Part shown: piece by piece, positions 1 through 4,686 of the stretch
How the letters are laid out: each line of letters opens with the position of its first letter
Numbering within the stretch: position 1 is the stretch's first letter
From: Planctomycetales bacterium
Lineage (GTDB): Bacteria > Planctomycetota > Planctomycetia > Planctomycetales > Planctomycetaceae
Direction of reading: 5' to 3'
NCBI GenBank assembly: GCA_020050375.1
Contig: JAGVKR010000294.1
Span: forward strand, 1-6,310
DNA length: 6,310 nt
Made by a program: the position numbers and the translations under genes
The notes under the pieces: model-generated
The model's input: the letters and a program-made list of their open reading frames with translations, nothing else
Database searches by the model: none
Told to the model about the DNA's origin: nothing

Positions 1-1244
1 CCGGCCCCTGCCATCAGAATCGAATAGGCGCTGGCCCAGTGCTTGCGGCCGGGCGACGCGCCGAGGAAGCGCGGCTCCAGCGCGACGATCGGAGCGCGTC
101 CGAACTCTCCCATGCAGATGACGAGCGTCTCGTCGAGCATTCCGCGGGTCTCAAGGTCTTCGAGGAGGGCCGAGAAGCTCTGGTCGAAGCGGGGGAGCAG
201 GCTGCCGCGAAGGATGTCGAAAATATCGTTGTGGGTGTCCCAACCGTGCATCTCGGGATCGTCCGGATCGGTGTCCTGCCCGCGACTCTGGTGATTCCAG
301 ACGACGGTGATCAGTGGAACTCCCGCTTCAGCGAGGCGTCGCGCCAAAAGGCACGCCTGGCCGGCGCGGTGACGTCCGTAGCGCTGGCGGACCGGCTCGG
401 GCTCGGTCGAAAGATCGAAGGCCCGCCGCGTCTGCGGATCGTCCAGAAGCTGGAAGGCGCGCAGGTACTGCCCCTGCACGTCGACCATTCGCATGTCGGC
501 CCCCGCGTTGGCTGTGTAGCGGTCGATCGCCGCGAGCAGGCTTTCGCGCTGGCGGATGCGGACGGCGGGCAGATCGGGTTGCGGCACCAGCCCCGGCACC
601 GCGACCGTCTCGGTGTTCACGTTGCCAACGAACAGCGGATCGTAGTCGCGTCCCAGCAGCCCGCCGAACTGGCCGGGGGCGATGTCTTGCGGGGCGACGA
701 TCGCCGGACCATTGATCTGGACGGCCGGGTCGATCGTCCCCGCGCCGGGGCGGACGCGCCGATAGACCGACAGCAACGACGGGAGATCGGTCGGCCGGGG
801 CGTCGGATTGGAGGTGATCCGCGCGTGGTACTGCCCCGTCAGCGAGAGGTAGACCGCCGATCCGTGGTCGAGGTCGAGGTGCGACATCGTGCGGATCAGC
901 GTGTACTTGTCGGCGAGGGCCGCGAGCCGGGGAATGTGCTCACCGACAATCGTGCCGGGCACGGAGGTTGCGATGTGGTTGAACTCGCCGCGGATTTCGC
1001 GCGGGGCGTCGGGCTTGGGGTCCCACAGATCGAGCTGGCTCTGGCCGCCGCTGGCGAAGACGACGATCACCGATTTTGCGCGGCGGACGCCATTGATGAG
1101 AACCGAATCGCCGTTCGGTTGCTCAGCGCGAGCGGCAGAAGGGTTGAGACTTCCGGCAAGCGCCCCCGCGCCGGCGATTCGCAGAAACTCGCTGCGGCTG
1201 ATTCGGCCGTTCGACCCGCTCCGCTCGGAAAAAAATCGCAGCAT
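1..1244 (-). CDS. DUF1501 domain protein, exported, 3' end cut by window edge
   Basis: The sequence shows 414 uninterrupted codons from an ATG, running off the left edge. The N-terminus reads ISRSEFLRIAGAGALAG (residues 15-31) with a likely AxA-type cleavage site after ARA (about residue 40), so the protein is probably exported. Family landmarks of DUF1501 are visible: SGGQSQLDLWDPKP (65-78), MSHLDLDHGSAVYLSLTG (120-137), GWDTHND (334-340), CMGEFGRAP (377-385) and GRKHW (399-403). DUF1501 belongs to the alkaline phosphatase/sulfatase-like fold and is greatly expanded in planctomycetes; its biochemical role is not settled. Probably only a C-terminal few dozen residues are missing. The start is supported by GAGG at 1254-1257, nine bases upstream, and by an in-frame TAG nine codons before the ATG. 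The twin-arginine motif is odd: SRSEFLRI instead of SRRxFL. The gene is separated from the upstream cluster by 503 bases, so it probably has its own promoter. The family call is firm; the function is unknown. Confidence 0.93.
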   Translation of the reverse strand, partial: MLRFFSERSGSNGRISRSEFLRIAGAGALAGSLNPSAARAEQPNGDSVLINGVRRAKSVIVVFASGGQSQLDLWDPKPDAPREIRGEFNHIATSVPGTIVGEHIPRLAALADKYTLIRTMSHLDLDHGSAVYLSLTGQYHARITSNPTPRPTDLPSLLSVYRRVRPGAGTIDPAVQINGPAIVAPQDIAPGQFGGLLGRDYDPLFVGNVNTETVAVPGLVPQPDLPAVRIRQRESLLAAIDRYTANAGADMRMVDVQGQYLRAFQLLDDPQTRRAFDLSTEPEPVRQRYGRHRAGQACLLARRLAEAGVPLITVVWNHQSRGQDTDPDDPEMHGWDTHNDIFDILRGSLLPRFDQSFSALLEDLETRGMLDETLVICMGEFGRAPIVALEPRFLGASPGRKHWASAYSILMAGA

Positions 1245-1449
1245 CGGGAAACGCCTCAGGCCAATCAACTATTCACGAAGGTCGAACAAATCCGCCAGTA
1301 CTGCAAGATAGGTTTGATTGAGCCGGGGACGCAAGTGTTTTCCGGGATCGGGACCATTGAAGGGGCGTGCCTCACGCTTTTTCAGCGACGACTGGCGGGT
1401 GCCGGGGTCAAAGCGGGAAATTCACGCGTGGCGGGAATAGCCGGCCGCA

Positions 1450-1472
1450 CGACCGCTCCGAAACGGCGGTCG
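1450..1472. repeat. Small hairpin in the left arm of the palindrome
   Basis: CGACCGC (1450-1456) pairs perfectly with GCGGTCG (1466-1472) across a nine-base loop. It lies in the part of the left arm that has no clear counterpart in the right arm, so it may be a side-stem or a later insertion. No function can be assigned. Confidence 0.4.
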
Positions 1473-1486
1473 CCAGACAAGTCCTC

Positions 1487-1524
1487 CGAGCGTGGCCCCG
1501 TGTCGGGCAACGGGGCCACGCTCG
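1487..1524. repeat. Perfect 14-bp hairpin, core of the palindrome
   Basis: CGAGCGTGGCCCCG (1487-1500) is followed by a 10-base loop and its exact reverse complement CGGGGCCACGCTCG (1511-1524). The stem is very GC-rich and would be stable in RNA. Read on the minus strand it lies about 220 bases after the alpha/beta hydrolase stop and could end that transcript, but no T-run follows it on that strand. On the plus strand it is followed by CGATTTTG, only a weak T-tract. It is therefore not called as an intrinsic terminator. Confidence 0.75.
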
Positions 1525-1747
1525 CGATTTTGTTCCGGTCGTGCCTTCGCTCCCTTGATCGGACAGTACGCTACGACCCGTGATTTTCAGCGCCGCTTAG
1601 ACCCCGGCACCCGGTGTTACTTCATCAAACCTGACCAAACCATGCCGTGCGTCACCATTGAAGTACGGAAACCAGCCGTCGCTTCACGTGGCGCTCTTCC
1701 ACTGACGATGACAAATCGGGAACCAGCTTCTATCAGATGGCGTGCCA

Positions 1748-2653
1748 TCAGTTATTCTTCAGCCGCTGAGCCAGTAGCCATGCGGCGGCTTCGTCGTGCG
1801 GCGCACAAATTTGACCATACGCGGGAGTCGGCGAGGCGTGGAGGCGATGGCCGATTGTTCCGACCAGACGCATCTCGACGGGAATGGGATCGAGTTTCCC
1901 GACCGACAGTTTGATCACCTCGCGGGCGAGCGCCAGGCAGTCGTCGGTGCTGACGCGGAGATCCTGATTGCCGATGATGATCCACAGCGGCCGGCCGACC
2001 AGCTTGTCAGCGACATGGATCGGGCTCAGCGCGAGAACCGCCTCGTTTTTCTCCGCACCGGCGAACTCGGTTAGCGCCGGGAGATGCGTCACCGGAGCGA
2101 AGGCGATCACTTGCTTGAAACGGGGCTCGGCCGCGGCGCAGTGCAGGGCGGCGAATCCCCCGCGCGACGTGCCGACGACCGTCACTTGCGTCGGGTCGGT
2201 GTACTTCTCGGCGATCAGGAAGTCGAGCACCTGCGACACCTTTTTTGCGAAGACCGCGGCGATGTTCTCTCCCTGCTCGATCCGCGTCTTCCAGCCTCGC
2301 AGGTCGCTCGCCCGCTCGCCGGGACGAACGTCGCCGCCGTGACAGGGAAGATCGAGTGAGACCGACAGGTATCCGTGCGGAGCGAGGAGATGCCCGATTT
2401 TGTTGCCGTCCGCATTCATCAGGCTCCCGTTCATGTCGGAGCCAAACACAAACAGCGTCGGCGCGGGAGCCGCGGGCTTGGCCCCCATAACGGCGAACGG
2501 GATGCCGCCGGTCGTCTGGAGAACGCTGATCGGTGGGAGGGGCCTCTTCTCGTCGGCGCGCAGGAGGCCGGCTTCGACAAAAACACTTCCCAGCAATGCG
2601 AGAGCCGGCACGAGGATCGAATGGCGGGAGAACGTCCCGATCGCGTGGAACAT
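1748..2653 (-). CDS. Secreted alpha/beta hydrolase (dienelactone hydrolase / S9-like)
   Basis: This encodes a 301-residue protein. The N-terminus is a signal peptide: a short basic stretch (R10, H11), a hydrophobic core at about residues 13-30, and a likely cleavage near LLRADEK (30-36). The mature part has an alpha/beta-hydrolase layout. The nucleophile elbow is GTSRGG (161-166) with Ser163. A probable acid is Asp231 in IIIGNQD, and the probable base is His269 or His272 in GTIGHRLHA. The stretch VSLDLPCHGGD (98-108) fits the oxyanion and strand region of dienelactone-hydrolase or prolyl-oligopeptidase-like enzymes. The chosen ATG has AAAGGA five bases upstream. A longer frame starting at 2710 would overlap the amidohydrolase gene and bury the signal peptide, so it is rejected. 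The gene follows the amidohydrolase by 28 bases and is probably cotranscribed. It is likely an esterase acting outside the cytoplasm; the substrate is unknown, and peptidase activity cannot be excluded. Confidence 0.88.
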   Translation of the reverse strand: MFHAIGTFSRHSILVPALALLGSVFVEAGLLRADEKRPLPPISVLQTTGGIPFAVMGAKPAAPAPTLFVFGSDMNGSLMNADGNKIGHLLAPHGYLSVSLDLPCHGGDVRPGERASDLRGWKTRIEQGENIAAVFAKKVSQVLDFLIAEKYTDPTQVTVVGTSRGGFAALHCAAAEPRFKQVIAFAPVTHLPALTEFAGAEKNEAVLALSPIHVADKLVGRPLWIIIGNQDLRVSTDDCLALAREVIKLSVGKLDPIPVEMRLVGTIGHRLHASPTPAYGQICAPHDEAAAWLLAQRLKNN

Positions 2654-2658
2654 GGAAT

Positions 2659-2664
2659 TCCTTT
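2659..2664 (-). promoter_or_regulatory. Ribosome binding site of the alpha/beta hydrolase
   Basis: AAAGGA on the minus strand lies five bases before the ATG at 2653. It fixes this start in preference to the longer in-frame start at 2710 inside the upstream gene. Confidence 0.7.
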
Positions 2665-2681
2665 CATGAAAACGCCGGCGA

Positions 2682-3494
2682 TCAGGCGAGCGCCGCGTCC
2701 GGCAAACCAAACAGCTTGAGAGCGTTGTCGCGCAGGATCATCCGCTTTTCGCGATCGGTGAGGTCCGCATGGTCGATACGGATCCGCTGCATCGACACAT
2801 GATATAGCGGCGTGTCGGTGCCAAAGAGGACACGCTCGGCGCCGATTTCCTTCACGGCCCATTCGATGAGTTTGGGGGTCACCGAGCGGGCACTCGACGT
2901 GTCGGCGAACATGTTTCCGTGCCGGCTCTCTCGGATTGCGCGGACCTGGTGCGTCAGATCTCCGTCCCAGCCGCAGCCGATGTGCGCGAGAATCAACCGG
3001 ACTTCCGGAAAGTCGTTGACCAGCGGCACAAAGTCGCTCGCCTGGCTGTTCTGCTCGCTGCTATGCGTGAGGACGATCGCCCGATGCTTCGCCGCGAACT
3101 CGAAGATTTTTCGGCCATGCTCGACGATCGGATAGCCATGCTCTTCAGGGTGGATCTTGATCCCGACGCATTTCGGCAACTTCAGCATGTCGGCCGCCTG
3201 CTCGTAGGTGGCCGGATTCAGCGGGTCGATCACGACGTATTGCAGCAGGCCCTCGGTTTCCGCCACGATCTTTGCGGCATGGATGTTGCCGTTCACGGGA
3301 TCGCCGCCGAAACGGGGGAGGAGTGCTTCGAGGGGCGAGACGATCGTCAGGCGGATGTTCGCCTGCGCGGCCCGCTGGACGACGACCGATGCGTCCCCCG
3401 TCATGAAGTCGGCAGTGACGTCGTCCATCCCGCTGCGGATGTAACGGCCGTAGTGGGCGTGAACGTCGATGGCGGGAATTGATTCAGTCGACAT
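2682..3494 (-). CDS. Amidohydrolase-family TIM-barrel metal hydrolase
   Basis: This encodes a 270-residue protein with the landmarks of the amidohydrolase-related family (Amidohydro_2 type). The first strand carries AIDVHAHYG, giving metal-ligand candidates His12 and His14. Others are GIKIHPEEHG (111-120), VLTHSSE (141-147, His144), LILAHIGCGWDGD (167-179, His171) and LFGTDTPLY (224-231, Asp227), the usual order of ligands and catalytic Asp. There is no signal peptide, so it is probably cytoplasmic. Family members hydrolyse amides or lactones or decarboxylate aromatic acids; the exact reaction cannot be read here. The start has GGGAG seven bases upstream. An in-frame extension to 3599 would translate through an intergenic hairpin and add 35 residues before the first barrel strand, so it is not used. 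The gene lies between a DHDPS-like aldolase (122 bases away) and a secreted hydrolase (28 bases away). A role in the same catabolic path is inferred. Confidence 0.92.
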   Translation of the reverse strand: MSTESIPAIDVHAHYGRYIRSGMDDVTADFMTGDASVVVQRAAQANIRLTIVSPLEALLPRFGGDPVNGNIHAAKIVAETEGLLQYVVIDPLNPATYEQAADMLKLPKCVGIKIHPEEHGYPIVEHGRKIFEFAAKHRAIVLTHSSEQNSQASDFVPLVNDFPEVRLILAHIGCGWDGDLTHQVRAIRESRHGNMFADTSSARSVTPKLIEWAVKEIGAERVLFGTDTPLYHVSMQRIRIDHADLTDREKRMILRDNALKLFGLPDAALA

Positions 3495-3501
3495 TGTTGA
3501 A

Positions 3502-3506
3502 CTCCC
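3502..3506 (-). promoter_or_regulatory. Ribosome binding site of the amidohydrolase
   Basis: GGGAG on the minus strand lies seven bases upstream of the ATG at 3494. It supports the 270-residue form over the longer frame that begins at 3599. Confidence 0.7.
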
Positions 3507-3564
3507 GAGCAAGCTGTTATCGGGTGCCGAGTCCAAGAATCGGCCACACACGTTAAGACAGTTC

Positions 3565-3584
3565 GTGTGGACTGAAGTCCACAC
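3565..3584. repeat. Perfect hairpin between aldolase and amidohydrolase genes
   Basis: GTGTGGACT (3565-3573) and AGTCCACAC (3576-3584) are exact reverse complements around two bases, equivalent to an 8-bp stem with a TGAA or TTCA loop. It begins 32 bases past the end of the aldolase gene and 70 bases before the amidohydrolase start. No T-run follows on the minus strand, so an intrinsic terminator is not supported. A short palindrome in a gene gap is the typical setting of a REP-like intergenic repeat. A role in mRNA processing or partial attenuation between the two genes is possible. A second CCACAC at 3544-3549 could pair alternatively with GTGTGG. Confidence 0.65.
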
Positions 3585-3616
3585 TACAAAATTTTGCACT
3601 CATCGCCGCGTGCGAT

Positions 3617-4534
3617 TTACGGCGCCCATCGCGGAAGCTTCTCGCGCAGCGCGGCTTCGAACCGGTCGAAACCGGCCTCTTCGGCGCCACAATACGGAGG
3701 GAGCAACCGCAGCGGAAAGCGGCGGTCGTGCAGCCGCCACAGCATTTTGTCGTACGTGCCGTCGATGTGCTCCCCCGGGCCGGCTTCCTTGAGCAGCATG
3801 TGCAGCATGGCGTCCAACTCGCGCTGGCAGCCGACGAGAGTTTCGGCATCGCGGCGCCCGCCCGCCTCGAAAAACGCCTGGCCTGCCTTCCAATTGGTGG
3901 ACGCGAGCGAGATCAACAGGCCGCACTCGCCGACCAGGCTGCCGTAGATGAAACCGGTTTCGGTGAGAAAATGCCTCAATTGCGGCGCCTGCGTGAGGAG
4001 GCCGTGAATCCGCTCCATCGAGTCGGTGCTGTTCTTTGTCGCCACCAGATTGGGGTATTCTTCGGCAAGGCGCGCATATTCGGCTGGAGTCACGAGACGC
4101 TTCGTGCGAAGCAGGTTGTAGTGCAGGAACTGGCAGTCGGCGAATCTTCCACACGTTTCCCGAAAGAACAGCAGCATCTCGGATTCTGTCAGGGCCCCCC
4201 AGCCGGGGAGCGAAATCTGGAAGCGCCGCACCCCCAGATCGCGAGCCATCTCGATCCGCTCGATGATCGTCCCCAGCGACAGGTTGATGGCCCCCACCAT
4301 CGGCTCGGCCCCGGCTTGCCGCATCTCTTCGGCAAAAACTTTCGCAATCTCGAAGAATTGCGGATTCGTCACGGCGTAACCTTCCCCCGCCGTCCCGAAA
4401 ATGTAGAGGTGCTGCGTTCCCTCTTTCAACAGAGTTCGAGTCTCATGTCGGAACAGATCTTCCATGAACTCGTATTCGTCGCTCCAGGGAACGACGCAGG
4501 AGGCCATGATGCAACGGGGATAACGAGCAGTCAT
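3617..4534 (-). CDS. DHDPS/NAL-family class I aldolase, divergent
   Basis: This encodes a 305-residue protein of the usual length for the dihydrodipicolinate synthase/N-acetylneuraminate lyase family, a TIM barrel using a lysine Schiff base. Visible landmarks are FGTAGEG (46-52, the GTTGE-type carboxylate-binding loop), LHYN (137-140) with the conserved Tyr139, and VATKNS (164-169) with the likely Schiff-base Lys167. It departs from true DapA. The loop reads GTAGE, the YNVPxRT segment becomes YNLLRT without the proline and one residue shorter, and the region that carries the DapA inter-subunit tyrosine reads PGWGALTES. Lysine synthesis is therefore unlikely; cleavage or condensation of a pyruvate-derived or sugar-acid substrate is more plausible. 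There is no signal peptide, so it is cytoplasmic. The ATG at 4534 has AGAGGA nine bases upstream; an in-frame GTG at 4558 is possible but lies ahead of that site. It is followed by an amidohydrolase, suggesting a shared catabolic path. Confidence 0.9.
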   Translation of the reverse strand: MTARYPRCIMASCVVPWSDEYEFMEDLFRHETRTLLKEGTQHLYIFGTAGEGYAVTNPQFFEIAKVFAEEMRQAGAEPMVGAINLSLGTIIERIEMARDLGVRRFQISLPGWGALTESEMLLFFRETCGRFADCQFLHYNLLRTKRLVTPAEYARLAEEYPNLVATKNSTDSMERIHGLLTQAPQLRHFLTETGFIYGSLVGECGLLISLASTNWKAGQAFFEAGGRRDAETLVGCQRELDAMLHMLLKEAGPGEHIDGTYDKMLWRLHDRRFPLRLLPPYCGAEEAGFDRFEAALREKLPRWAP

Positions 4535-4536
4535 TG

Positions 4537-4686
4537 TCAGGATTCCTCTTTCGAGCACGACTTAAACGACAGACCAGCGAGTGTTCGGACGATGTTGTCG
4601 CGCAACCAATCCGCTCCACTTGTCTCTTCGCGTCTCATTGTGGGTTTGATTGTTTCGGAGGCGATTCTCACAAAGCAGTCGCTCAT
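4537..4686 (-). CDS. Possible 49-residue ORF with ATGA overlap to upstream gene
   Basis: An ATG overlaps the stop of the SGNH/VCBS gene in the sequence ATGA, the arrangement used for translational coupling. The frame stays open for 49 codons and ends in TGA two bases before the aldolase ATG, so it fills the gap exactly. The peptide is polar, with no signal peptide or membrane segment. Its middle reads GADWLRDNIVRTLAGLSF (residues 24-41). That resembles the tail of the neighbouring amidohydrolase, ILRDNALKLFGL, so it may be a relic of a lost amidohydrolase end. About 61% of third codon positions are G or C, and the ribosome site (GAAGA) is weak. A 50-codon open frame can arise by chance, so this remains a candidate. 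No known family is recognised. Confidence 0.3.
   Translation of the reverse strand: MSDCFVRIASETIKPTMRREETSGADWLRDNIVRTLAGLSFKSCSKEES
4544..4549 (-). promoter_or_regulatory. Ribosome binding site of the DHDPS-family gene
   Basis: AGAGGA on the minus strand ends nine bases before the ATG at 4534. It lies downstream of the alternative GTG at 4558, which argues for the 305-residue form. It also falls inside the last codons of the possible small ORF, as is usual for coupled genes. Confidence 0.6.

Larger units (their letters stand above)
1396..1613. repeat. Long imperfect palindrome, MITE-like or foldback repeat
   Basis: The outer ends are inverted copies. Positions 1396-1416 match the reverse complement of 1593-1613 at 20 of 21 bases: a perfect 14-bp block CGGGTGCCGGGGTC, one mismatch, then AAGCGG. 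Further in, GAAATTCACGCGT (1417-1429) resembles GAAAATCACGGGT, the reverse complement of about 1576-1588. The two arms then converge on a perfect 14-bp stem at 1487-1524. The arms are 105 and 103 bases long, so the element is nearly symmetrical. It sits wholly between genes and contains no credible ORF. It occupies most of the otherwise featureless 1245-1747 interval. A MITE-like non-autonomous element or an intergenic repeat family is the likeliest reading; a structured RNA or bidirectional transcription boundary is an alternative. The symmetry is directly visible; the identity is inferred. Confidence 0.7.

Noticed and set aside
1365..1382. Short stem GCGTG/CACGC followed by five T on the plus strand
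   Set aside because: It looks like a minimal terminator, but no gene on the plus strand leads into it, the stem is only 5 bp, and on the minus strand the T-run is on the wrong side.
39..1583. 514-codon open frame on the plus strand
   Set aside because: It lies opposite the DUF1501 gene, whose minus-strand frame contains recognisable family motifs over its full length. The plus frame has no family features, is rich in Arg and Ala as expected of antisense GC-rich DNA, and runs on into the palindrome.
1666..1727. Direct repeat CGGAAACCAGC / CGGGAACCAGC
   Set aside because: Ten of eleven bases match over a short distance after the alpha/beta hydrolase stop, but there is no further structure, and a chance match is plausible.
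1245..1747. Possible pseudogene or small genes in the large gene gap
   Set aside because: Frames here give no recognisable protein similarity; the visible structure is explained by the palindrome and its hairpins. No tRNA-like fold or clear promoter hexamers were found.
2654..2710. N-terminal extension of the alpha/beta hydrolase from 2710
   Set aside because: It overlaps the amidohydrolase end, adds a very basic stretch before the signal peptide, and ignores the AAAGGA site before 2653.
3495..3599. N-terminal extension of the amidohydrolase from an ATG at 3599
   Set aside because: It would translate through the perfect hairpin at 3565-3584. It adds 35 residues without family similarity, while the ATG at 3494 has a good GGGAG site.
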